Shown here piece by piece: positions 36,501 to 41,516 of a stretch of DNA of 64,000 nt. A model generated the notes under the pieces. It did not search any database. It worked only from the letters and a program-made list of their open reading frames with translations, and had not been told where the DNA came from. Numbering within the stretch: the stretch's first letter is position 1; the number at the start of each line of letters is the position of its first letter. The stretch covers positions 36,677-100,676 of the forward strand of contig CBDBHI010000040.1 of assembly GCA_965205595.1 (NCBI GenBank), read 5' to 3'. A program made the translations under genes and the position numbers. This stretch comes from CATQHP01 sp965205595 (GTDB taxonomy: Bacteria; Acidobacteriota; Terriglobia; Bryobacterales; UBA6623).

Positions 36501-36512
36501 GGGCCGCTTCAT
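30564..36512 (-). CDS. Giant secreted subtilase-like protein with Ig/FN3/PKD modules
   Basis: 1982 residues from the ATG preceded by CGGGAAATT; a longer upstream frame is IS3 debris. Order: signal peptide (~residues 18-38), three 16-residue repeats (~64-116), an I9-like prodomain (~138-198, V-M-V-D-I-R-A-D-V-T-P), S8 peptidase domain (~245-640) with Asp253 in G-V-I-S-D-G-V, Asn region S-S-A-G-N-A-G-N and Ser606 in G-T-S-A-A-A-P-H. At the usual His site the sequence is G-A-E-G-T-A-M-L-E-I-V-H-D, so the normal G-H-G-T is absent. Then Ig/cadherin-like and SWM-type modules, FN3 domains, a 14-proline linker (~1412-1426), a PKD domain and two near-identical 226-residue C-terminal repeats. Likely a secreted or surface protease or adhesin. 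Confidence 0.85.
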   Translation of the reverse strand: MKRPRAAGIMARADAVPLWGLLGAVLAILLLAGPAGAQQPLAQAGGDLPVRAVRQIEALLAAKAQRTPAQRKVSSQFLEAQRTTAQRAVNSQFLDEQQTPTQRTMNSQLLDALRTPLREPTAAGTALLQATDPYAKDERVMVDIRADVTPAVLARIQSLGGTVVNSVPKYRAIRARLPLTALEPLATLEAVQFIRPADQPITDQVLQRSDVARAVVATSKVNTSEGDVAHQANSARTTHSVDGTGTGIGVISDGVETLADRQATGDVPAPVLVLPGQEGGSFTLACGGRSSGAEGTAMLEIVHDLAPGTNLFFATGGGGQAQMAQNIENLCAAGADIIVDDIGYLGASAFQDDVIAQAVSAAAGNGCYYFSSAGNAGNLNDATAGVWEGDFANGGTLSLNGLSYGAVVHDFGSGVTGNRITTNSTRPIVLQWADPVGGAANDYDLFLIDENDNVLASSTNTQDGTQDPIEFILSSCAADRVDTRLVIVKNSGASDRYLRLSYAREGLAITTAGQTFGHSASQDAIGVAAVDVGDASGAGGVFDGTESVETFSSDGPRRIFFEAHGTPITPGNFSSTGGRLLQKPDLAAADAVSTSTPGFSTFRGTSAAAPHAAAIAALMLEAAGGPANVTPAALRTAMTGAALDIEATGVDRDSGAGIVMAPGAVDAVDVAVADRNGAPTVSGTISDRTLAPGGAAVTIELASVFSDPDNDTLTYTVWSSDNERLSVSAVTGTTFTLTPVSPGRMVVAVVAADPESLIDVLTFVVTVTNDTPDTTSPTVSSLAITANPGGDQIYAAEDEIEVTVTFSETVVVTRTPRMRLRVGSRNRTAGYLRGSGAAALVFSYEVALGDEDTDGVSIAAGRIDRNGGTIKDEADNDAVLDHEAVAPQAGHKVDGVRPAFLSAAVDDSSLTLTYGEALDGGSRPAPGDFTVEVGGTGRSVSAVSVSGSVVTLTLDPAVEHGDTGIRVNYSPGTRPIRDAVGNDALALSNRSVTNTTGAPNTAPEITSPSSFDVPENQALVRRLAARDDDPGDEVTGWEIVGGADRFQFSVARDTGELSFQTAPDFEAPGDNEYEVTVEVRSGTGARELEAEQTFTVRVTDEREPPGIPEAPTFSGETAESMTVNWSEPENTGPPITDYDVQYQEGGGGFTDAQHEGPGFALTLSDLKAGTVYEVQVRARNDEGTSDWSESGEGMTVTPLTVEIMSGTEPPVSGPFTVRFRFSEPVTGFSSNDIESGQNPACTDDQNNPVFCDPGIGRLDTVDDRVFTTAVTPQTDRVAHNYTLTLTMRGGAVRSSVENKPNEEGALEVRVAPPGVTVPISSLGLTASAGNAEVRLSWNRPTEDGGSAIIRYEYRFAAAGEDFSAWENVRAGTRRVTVGGLINGREYVFEVRAVNALGKGETETVSATPDIVAPPPPPPPPPPPPPPANNRPMADAGPDQTGVREGALVTLDGSGSSDPDDDPLKYRWNQYRGERVALSSRDVVNPTFTAPQELTVDVVLSFRLLVTDPSGRFDSDTVTVTVEQGTSPPQTGDQIYYFPHLAVGDNWQTTITYINYSREEVTCQTDFISDHGSPLMVSFAELGTVDSRTDVLPPGGSVHQETDVDLSAPLAPGWALANCSGPVQASLLFRQHNSEGMPVAEAGVNAATVPATRFVTFAEQGEGKNGTGVAYANPSDTAALVTFTARDADGEVLAIEDLMLPPNWHGAQNMPTLFDLSSFTGSLEVTSTEPIVSLSLNFEAAPVFSSLPPGELEAAAQGSTTYYFPHLAVGDNWQTTITYINYSREEVTCQTDFISDHGSPLMVSFAELGMVDSRTDVLPPGGSVHQETDVALSAPLAPGWALANCSGPVQASLLFRWYNSEGMPVAEAGVNAATVPATRFVTFAEQGEGKNGTGVAYANPSDTAALVTFTARDADGEVRAIEDLMLPPNWHGAQNMPTLFGLSSFTGSLEVTSTEPIVSLSLNFEAAPVFSSLPPGELEAAAQ
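30571..31926 (-). repeat. Two tandem 678-bp coding repeats
   Basis: The last 452 residues of the subtilase-like gene are two copies of a 226-residue unit (starting Y-Y-F-P-H-L-A-V-G-D-N-W-Q-T-T), nearly identical at DNA level over 678 bp. Differences are a handful of bases. The identity suggests a recent duplication or ongoing gene conversion, and the copy number may vary between strains. Confidence 0.92.
36178..36330 (-). repeat. Three 48-bp tandem coding repeats in the subtilase N-terminus
   Basis: Encode A-Q-R-T-P-A-Q-R-K-V-S-S-Q-F-L-E and two diverged copies with the pattern Q-x-T-x-x-Q-R-x-x-x-S-Q-x-L-x. The truncated paralogue at 36821 has a single unit (A-Q-R-T-P-A-Q-R-K-V-S-S-Q-L-L-D), so the array expanded after the gene duplicated. 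These are coding repeats, not CRISPR. Confidence 0.85.
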
Positions 36513-36620
36513 AATTTCCCGGCAGTCTGGAACATATCGCCAGCCCTGTTTAGGTTCAGGTCGAGAGTGAGGAATGGGTGACAACGTTATCCGCCGTTGT
36601 GGCTGTGAGAGGAAAAGCGG

Positions 36621-36788
36621 GAAAGCCAAGCGAATGGGGTTGTAGTGGATTTTCCAGGCTTCGATACGGCGCCGGGCAGCGGCAAGATGGATGAACGAGT
36701 GCTGGTTCGGACACGCATCGTGGAACTTGCCCTTGAATCTCGCTACCCATGTGTTCTGAATCGACTTCCCGTACGGGCCGGCAGGCAT
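36621..36788 (-). pseudogene. IS3-family OrfB C-terminal fragment
   Basis: Reads G-K-S-I-Q-N-T-W-V-A-R-F-K-G-K-F-H-D-A-C and R-R-I-E-A-W-K-I-H-Y-N, the end of an IS3-group integrase core (usually G-K-P-x-Q-N-A-x-x-E-x-F-N-G-x-x-R-D-E-C and A-R-x-x-I-E-x-W-R-x-x-Y-N). The catalytic Glu position is Ala here. It lies between the subtilase start and its truncated paralogue and marks the site of a deletion or insertion. Confidence 0.75.
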
Positions 36789-36820
36789 CTCACATCTGGC
36801 GGACCGCGAGCCCGTGCCGC

Positions 36821-37396
36821 CTAGTGGGGGACATTACCCTCGGACGTGTTGACCGTGCGGGTCCCCGCGGCATCCGTCCGGGCACCGGATGGCATCCCCG
36901 TCGGCTGGTCGCGCGTAACCGCCTCGTCGGCAGCGCGGATCGATTGAATCGCGTCGAGCGTGGCGAGCTTTTCCACGGCTTCCAGAGGGAGCCGCGCCCG
37001 AATCGCCCGGTATCGCGCCACGCTGTTGATCACCGTGCCGCCCAGCGCCCGGATGCGTGCCAGCACCGCCGGCGTGACGTCGGCCCGGATGTCCACCATC
37101 ACCAGCTCGTCCACGGGGGCTGCGCCCCTCGCCTGCCGGCGGGCGGCGACGGCTGCCCGCCGTGCATCCAGAAGCTGGGAACTCACCTTCCGCTGGGCGG
37201 GCGTTCGCTGCGCCTTCGCGGCCAACCGTGCTTTGATCTGCCGGTCGGTCGTCCCCGGCGACTCGCTACTAGCCTGAGCCGACGGCTGCTGCGCTCGGCC
37301 CTGCCCCTCAACTGCGCCGGTGAACAGCGACGCCAGCAGTACGACAGTAACTACCGCAATGAACACTTCGTAGACTTCACTCACGATGTAGCTCAT
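36821..37396 (-). pseudogene. Truncated paralogue of the subtilase N-terminus
   Basis: 191 residues with a strong AAGGAGAAGGAAC ribosome-binding site: signal peptide/anchor (~residues 10-30), one copy of the A-Q-R-T-P-A-Q-R-K-V-S-S-Q repeat, and the same prodomain (V-M-V-D-I-R-A-D-V-T-P-A-V-L-A-R-I, Y-R-A-I-R-A-R-L-P). It stops at N-T-S-E-G-N-V-P-H, where the neighbour continues N-T-S-E-G-D-V-A-H into the peptidase domain. The break coincides with the IS3 fragment. It could still be expressed as a free inhibitor-like prodomain. Confidence 0.8.
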
Positions 37397-37417
37397 GTTC
37401 CTTCTCCTTACCGAAGA

Positions 37418-37455
37418 ATCGGAGAGCGGCGAGGATCAGCCCACCGCTCTCCGAT
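37418..37455 (-). promoter_or_regulatory. 12-bp perfect inverted repeat upstream of the truncated subtilase paralogue
   Basis: ATCGGAGAGCGG (37418-37429) pairs with CCGCTCTCCGAT (37444-37455) around a 14-nt loop. It ends 21 nt upstream of the minus-strand ATG, just before the ribosome-binding site. Candidate leader hairpin or operator. Confidence 0.45.
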
Positions 37456-37625
37456 GGGTGCCGCGCTAGAACTCCGCCTGCGACTGCTCGGCTGCGCCCG
37501 CAAGTACGTCGCGCTGCTGAACCGTCCCGGTGCGGCACTCATCTCCAGCCTGCACTACTTGAGGTCTTCCGTACTTTGCCCGCCGGGGTCAGGCAGGGGT
37601 CTCACCTGTTTTGGTACAGCGGCGG

Positions 37626-37653
37626 TTGGACGGCGACATGGATTGATTATAAT
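37626..37653 (+). promoter_or_regulatory. Sigma-70-like promoter
   Basis: TTGGAC (37626-37631), a 16-bp spacer and a consensus TATAAT (37648-37653). The predicted transcription start falls at about 37660, which is the ATG of the following frame, so its mRNA would be leaderless or nearly so. Confidence 0.5.
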
Positions 37654-37659
37654 TTTCGG

Positions 37660-37842
37660 ATGAGATATTTCCTCGGATTTCTGATTGTGGCGTGGACGGG
37701 GTTCACAGGTACGCTCCATGCTCAGGACTTTACAGTGTTTGGAGGCTTCCAGCACCCGGGCACCCTCACTCTGAGTTCAGGAGTGGGCGGGACCCTTCAA
37801 GCTGCCCTGTTTTCCTCGTACAACTCGCAGGCGGGCTCGTAG
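37660..37842 (+). pseudogene. Truncated secreted or outer-membrane protein start
   Basis: The frame starts M-R-Y-F-L-G-F-L-I-V-A-W-T-G-F-T-G, a clear signal peptide ending near L-H-A-Q-D, followed by F-T-V-F-G-G-F-Q-H-P-G-T-L-T, which looks like the first strand of a beta-barrel. It ends after ~60 residues where unrelated plasmid-like sequence begins (37810). The rest of the gene is not in the window. Confidence 0.5.
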
Positions 37843-37925
37843 GCGAGCTCGAGCTGCTCCGCGCTAGCGGGCTAGACATACATCATGAGCCAAGCCTTTT
37901 TCAGCGAATGGGGAAACCCTGCTTA
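37810..37925 (-). pseudogene. Partial copy of the 108-residue gene at 39720
   Basis: Minus-strand reading K-K-A-W-L-M-M-Y-V-(stop)-P-A-S-A-E-Q-L-E-L-A-Y-E-P-A-C-E-L-Y-E-E parallels the C-terminal half of the protein at 39720-40046 (K-S-W-L-M-A-Y-A-R-P-A-S and A-C-E-L-Y-E-E). An in-frame amber codon shows decay. Confidence 0.7.
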
Positions 37926-37959
37926 GCAGGTTGTCTCACTACAGGGGTCCACCCCAGTT

Positions 37960-38130
37960 TAGACCCCTCCAAGGCGAGCGATAAGCAAACCGTCAAAAAC
38001 TTCTGCCGCAAGGTTCTGCGCGAGCTGGTCAAGATCAAGGTCGCCTAGCCCGGCCTGAACTACACCACGGCTCCGGGCGTGCTGATCCTTCACCCCTCAA
38101 CACCGGCAATCCCACCGACCGAGCAGCTTT
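37960..38130 (+). pseudogene. Possible plasmid replication initiator (RepA) C-terminal fragment
   Basis: Reads S-D-K-Q-T-V-K-N-F-C-R-K-V-L-R-E-L-V-K-I, then an amber codon where TGG would give Trp, then P-G-L-N-Y-T-T-A-P-G-V-L-I-L-H-P-S and P-A-I-P-P. This resembles, from memory, the carboxyl end of RepA-type plasmid initiators. The following stretch to 38286 has a DnaA-box-like TTATCCACT at 38266-38274 and a GGGGCTAACGCCCC palindrome near 38216; no gene. Confidence 0.35.
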
Positions 38131-38286
38131 CACTCATGAAGTAGCTCTCAGACCCGCCCTTCACTGGCTCAAAAGTCTCCTCTGGCGGTCTTCCGCGAAG
38201 GGGGGGTAGGTATATAGGGGCTAACGCCCCTCCGAGAGAGAACTACCCTTCCCCCCTCTGGCGGCTTATCCACTAAAGGCCTTTCT

Positions 38287-39252
38287 TTACACCGAGATGC
38301 GCTCGACGATGTTGCGGGTGACGCACCTGCGCCTACGGTCATAGATCTGGGTAGTCTGGGGATTGGAGTGCCCGGCCAGGTACTGCACGTCCTCCATGGG
38401 CACGTTCTGGCCCAGCAAATCAGTGACCACCATCACCCGGAAACTGTGCGGGGTGATGATCTCCGGCAGCCCAGCGTCGACCAGCCGCCGCTTGAGCATC
38501 CGCCGCACCCCGTGCGCCGTCAGGGCTCGATCCACCAGACCCAATCCCCACCGATCCGCCGCCAGAAACAGCGGCGCGGCCTTTTGAGACAGGTCGATTT
38601 TCCCTGCTTCGAGGTAGGCATCGATCCACCCGTCCAAATCGTGCCGCACCGGAATCTCGCGCTGCTTGCCGCCCTTTTCTCGGAACCGCAAGACCCGCTG
38701 CGTCTCCTGTTCCTGCAGATCCCCGCGCCGCAGGCGCGCCAGGGCTCCCACCCGCGCCCCGGTGTAGGTCAGCACGCCCAGCACGGCCCGATCCCGCAGC
38801 CCCACGACATGGGAGAGGTCCAGGGAACCGAGCAATGCTCGAGCCTGCCCGGGGGCCAACTCGGGCGTCTTGCCGTCCACCACAGAGTGTTTCTTGCCGC
38901 GCACGGAGGAAAACGGGTTCAGAGCGACGGCGTGGCGCGTCACCAGAGCGTCGAAAAAATGCCGCAGCGCCGCCAGCGCCAGATTCTTGGTGGGGTCCGA
39001 TCCGGGCAGCTCCTCGATGAAGCGCCCGGCCAGGCCCGGCGTGACCTGCCGCAGCTCGATGCCCTGTTCTTCGCACCAGGTGAGAAAGCGCCCCACGGGG
39101 CGGGCATAGGCGCGTCGCGTATGAGGATTGCTGAGCCGGGCCGAGAAGAACTCATCGGCGGCGAACAGCGCGTTTTTGCCCGCCCGCTGCAGGAGGGCCG
39201 GGAAGGCATCGGCCAGGGGGGAGGTGGGGGAGTGCTGAAGCGAGCGATTCAT
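38287..39252 (-). CDS. Tyrosine recombinase / integrase
   Basis: About 321 residues from the chosen ATG; earlier starts at 39273 and 39288 would begin within a palindrome. N-terminal SAM-like core-binding domain (~20-110) and a catalytic domain with Arg in Y-T-G-A-R-V-G-A-L-A-R-L, Lys in R-E-K-G-G-K, H-S-F-R in T-P-H-S-F-R-V-M, H-S in L-A-G-H-S-N-P-Q-T-T and the nucleophile Tyr in T-Q-I-Y-D-R-R. Xer/plasmid-type recombinase by length. A dif-like palindrome lies 20 bp upstream. Confidence 0.9.
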   Translation of the reverse strand: MNRSLQHSPTSPLADAFPALLQRAGKNALFAADEFFSARLSNPHTRRAYARPVGRFLTWCEEQGIELRQVTPGLAGRFIEELPGSDPTKNLALAALRHFFDALVTRHAVALNPFSSVRGKKHSVVDGKTPELAPGQARALLGSLDLSHVVGLRDRAVLGVLTYTGARVGALARLRRGDLQEQETQRVLRFREKGGKQREIPVRHDLDGWIDAYLEAGKIDLSQKAAPLFLAADRWGLGLVDRALTAHGVRRMLKRRLVDAGLPEIITPHSFRVMVVTDLLGQNVPMEDVQYLAGHSNPQTTQIYDRRRRCVTRNIVERISV

Positions 39253-39271
39253 GGGCAAAAGTTTATCCAAC

Positions 39272-39305
39272 ATATGGAACGATAACAACCTTTATCGTTC
39301 TATAT
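39272..39305. other. Dif-like palindromic site beside the recombinase
   Basis: Two 14-bp arms, ATATGGAACGATAA (39272-39285) and TTATCGTTCTATAT (39292-39305), match at 13 of 14 positions and are separated by 6 bp (CAACCT). Arms ending TAA...TTA around a 6-bp centre resemble XerC/XerD dif sites (11-bp arms, 6-8 bp centre). Alternatives are an operator for the recombinase gene or a cre-like crossover site. Confidence 0.6.
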
Positions 39306-39703
39306 CACGACCTCCCCGCCCGTATCTCGGCTTTGAGGGCGCTGACGTCTGCCTTGAGTTCGGCAATGTCCTGTGACTCGCGCCTCGGCTCGAGCATCGC
39401 GTTTTCACTTTGCGGCTGCTGCTTCCACCGCCGGGGTGCCTGCCGTAGGAACCGCCGCAGGAACCAAAAGCCTAACCAAGGGGAAAGGCCCCCCATAACG
39501 AACGCCTGGATCGCATCGCCGCCCGTGCGAAACCAGAGAAGCCCAAGACCCAAACCTGCGCCAGGGAAAACGACAACTCCGCCCAGGAAAATCAAGAACG
39601 CGCTCAGCCAAGAGCGCTCCGGGTGGCGGATTCGGTTAGCGTACCAAGCGAGCAGCAGCAGCGGGACGGCGAACCCGATAGCCCCTAAAATTTCATCGTG
39701 CAT
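39305..39703 (-). CDS. Small membrane protein with C-terminal coiled coil
   Basis: 132 residues from the ATG that follows AAGGAG by 6 nt; an upstream ATG 15 nt earlier lies before this site. Two or three membrane helices (residues ~5-20, ~35-57, ~65-85) then a charged tail ending in I-A-E-L-K-A-D-V-S-A-L-K-A-E-I. No family recognised. It begins 16 nt after the upstream gene's stop, so the two form an operon. Confidence 0.6.
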   Translation of the reverse strand: MHDEILGAIGFAVPLLLLAWYANRIRHPERSWLSAFLIFLGGVVVFPGAGLGLGLLWFRTGGDAIQAFVMGGLSPWLGFWFLRRFLRQAPRRWKQQPQSENAMLEPRRESQDIAELKADVSALKAEIRAGRS

Positions 39704-39719
39704 GATGATCTCCTTCATT

Positions 39720-40046
39720 CTACGACCGCCCCCGGCGGTTCAAAGCCTCCGCTTCTTCGTACAATTCGCAGGCTTTGTCATAAGCGACCTCGATCTGATC
39801 CGAGCTGGCGGGGCGGGCATACGCCATGAGCCAGCTCTTTTCCCTGGAGGACAGCCACTCGAAGAACTGCGAGTTGTGAATCAAGCAATGCAACACGGCC
39901 CGCGTCACGCAGTACTGCGGCCAGCCGTGGCCGCCTACATCGAAACCCATCAGCACGAAGTCGACGAGGACGGCCAAGGTCCGCGGCGAAGCCGTCTCTC
40001 GTAAGACGTTGGCGCGGATCTCACCGCTCGTCCACCGCCACATCAT
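39720..40046 (-). CDS. Hypothetical plasmid-type protein
   Basis: 108 residues, no family recognised. Contains E-I-R-A-N-V-L-R-E-T-A-S-P-R-T-L-A and a helical end A-C-E-L-Y-E-E-A-E-A-L. A decayed partial copy lies at 37810 next to a possible RepA fragment, which points to a plasmid-associated gene. Start codon uncertain between two adjacent ATGs. Confidence 0.55.
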   Translation of the reverse strand: MMWRWTSGEIRANVLRETASPRTLAVLVDFVLMGFDVGGHGWPQYCVTRAVLHCLIHNSQFFEWLSSREKSWLMAYARPASSDQIEVAYDKACELYEEAEALNRRGRS

Positions 40047-40119
40047 CCCGAGCGGAACTTACCGATTTCGGGACCAACGGTCTCGCTTAGAGTAATTTTT
40101 CGCGCGTGAGCGCGAAACG

Positions 40120-40401
40120 TTAGGTGCCTACCCGCACCACGGTCCTTGGTTGGAGAGTGTGGAGCGCTTGAAGAACACCGGCGACCAGAACGACGACGGC
40201 GATGGGAAGCGTCTTGAGGTTCTGCTGGAATTCGATGTTTTGGTCGGCGGTGAGGACCGCGTGGAATTCGGCGGCGGCTTGTCGTAGGAGTGCACCGTTG
40301 CCCAAGCGGGCCCAGCCCATTTGAGGAACCGTACGAACATCGTGGCCTACGAGCAGGTCAGCTAGCGGCCGAGGCAGCGATTCATCGAGCAGGAGTCGCA
40401 C
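40120..40401 (-). CDS. DUF5615 PIN-like toxin
   Basis: 93 residues. Begins M-R-L-L-L-D-E-S-L-P-R-P-L-A, then V-R-T-V-P-Q-M-G-W and L-T-A-D-Q-N-I-E-F-Q-Q-N, the conserved acidic positions of the DUF5615 PIN-like nuclease family. Overlaps the DUF433 gene by 20 bp in a standard antitoxin-toxin order. A hairpin TTTCGCGC/GCGCGAAA lies just downstream at about 40094-40113. Confidence 0.85.
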   Translation of the reverse strand: MRLLLDESLPRPLADLLVGHDVRTVPQMGWARLGNGALLRQAAAEFHAVLTADQNIEFQQNLKTLPIAVVVLVAGVLQALHTLQPRTVVRVGT

Positions 40402-40609
40402 GCGACGTCAACAAATCCTTGGAAATTTCCAGCGCCGCGACCGCTTGTTCCCGTGTGACGGAGGGAAAGTGGTCGATGAAGCGCTCCAAGCTGTCGCCGG
40501 CGGCGAGGTAGTCCAACAGATTCTTGACCGGGACGCGCGTGCCCGCAAAAACCGGGGTGCCACCCAGTACGTCCGGGTCGCATCGCACGACAGATTCAAG
40601 CGTGGGCAT
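40382..40609 (-). CDS. DUF433 antitoxin
   Basis: 75 residues with the DUF433 pattern: D-P-D-V-L-G-G-T-P-V-F-A-G-T-R-V-P-V, L-L-D-Y-L-A-A-G-D-S-L, F-P-S-V-T-R-E-Q-A-V-A-A-L. Winged-helix-like VapB-type antitoxin that neutralises the PIN-like partner and probably autoregulates the pair. First gene of the operon. Confidence 0.88.
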   Translation of the reverse strand: MPTLESVVRCDPDVLGGTPVFAGTRVPVKNLLDYLAAGDSLERFIDHFPSVTREQAVAALEISKDLLTSRATPAR

Positions 40610-40624
40610 TCTTGCTCCTGGCTC

Positions 40625-40738
40625 TAGAGTCCCATGCTACACCCTGCGGGGTACGGCGCGAAAGCGCCGGGATAAACCGGCGGGAAGTTGGGGATGCAAG
40701 AGCCCTACAGGAAAGGAGTAGCGAACCATCCTGACCTC
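40625..40738 (+). other. Possible group II intron 5'-region relic
   Basis: Contains GGATAAACCGGCGGGAAGTT and a short frame M-Q-E-P-Y-R-K-G-V-A-N-H-P-D. From memory this peptide pattern recurs just upstream of group II intron reverse transcriptases. It joins abruptly to transposase-like sequence at about 40738. Low confidence. Confidence 0.3.
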
Positions 40739-40895
40739 GAGGCCGCCAAGGAGAAATATCCGCAGGCCCAACCGCGGATCATCTCCGACAACGGGCCGCA
40801 GTTTATCGCCAAGGACTTCAAGGAATTCATCCGCATCTCGGGCATGACGCACGTGAGAACGTCGCCTTACTATCCGCAATCCAACAGCAAGTTAG
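40738..40895 (+). pseudogene. IS3-family integrase-core fragment
   Basis: Reads A-A-K-E-K-Y-P-Q-A-Q-P-R-I-I-S-D-N-G-P-Q, then F-I-A-K-D-F-K-E-F-I-R and S-P-Y-Y-P-Q-S-N, including the second catalytic Asp (S-D-N-G) of IS3-type transposases. It is cut off on the right by IS21 copy C at 40896 and on the left by the junction described above. Confidence 0.75.
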
Positions 40896-41516
40896 TGTCA
40901 AGGGCGGAGTAAATTTGGACCACTTCGGCGGAGCAAAAGTAGACCAGTTGGTGAAGGGGTAGCGGTTTTCGTGGGACGGCTGGAACGGAGCCTGCGGTCG
41001 CCCTTTAGGGCGGCCCAGGCGTAGTGGAGGCCGTCCCACGAAAACCGGGCGAGTGGCCGGTGGGTCAGCCCAAAGAGTGAGCCCGCTTCTTCTTGCTCTG
41101 GATCAGACGGAAGCTTTCGCCGTTCATCTCTAGAATATGAACGTGGTGCGTGAGGCGATCGAGCAGGGCGCCGGTCAGCCGCTCGGAGCCGAAGACCTCC
41201 GTCCATTCGTTAAACGGCAGATTCGAGGTGACCAGCGTCGAGCCCTGTTCGTAGCGCTGGGAAAACACTTCGAACAATAACTCCGCTCCGGTCTTCGATA
41301 GCGGCACGTAGCCCAGTTCATCGACGATCAGCAGATCCTGCTTGGCCAACTGCTTTTGACATCGCAGCAAGCGCCGTTCATCTCGGGCTTCGAGCAGCTC
41401 ATTGACCAGTGCCGCCGCTGTTGTGAAGCGTGTTCGATAGCCGCGCTGACAAGCCGCCAGTCCCAACGCCAAGCCGATGTGCGTTTTGCCCGTGCCGGAA
41501 TTACCCAGTGCCGGGA
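40896..41516 (-). mobile_element. IS21 copy C, right-end fragment
   Basis: Begins TGTCAAGGGCGGAG like the right ends of copies A and B, includes the long inverted repeat and the 3' part of istB, and stops where IS5 copy 1 begins (41517). Small differences (Met for Leu in H-I-L-E-M-N-G-E) show it is an older or separate copy. Confidence 0.9.
41065..41516 (-). pseudogene. istB: istB 3' fragment
   Basis: About 150 C-terminal residues of IstB, starting just before the Walker A motif; the N-terminal ~102 residues are missing because IS5 copy 1 abuts. Walker A and B are still readable. Not expected to be expressed as a functional helper. Confidence 0.88.

Noticed and set aside
37692..38048. 118-codon plus-strand frame as a gene
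   Set aside because: It strings together antisense of other fragments and the RepA-like piece in one frame; only the last third has any resemblance to a known protein.
38368..39285. 305-codon plus-strand frame
   Set aside because: Antisense to the tyrosine recombinase; composition unlike a protein.
40094..40113. TTTCGCGC/GCGCGAAA hairpin as an intrinsic terminator for the toxin-antitoxin operon
   Set aside because: No T-run follows in the minus direction, so it is only a palindrome; noted under the toxin gene.
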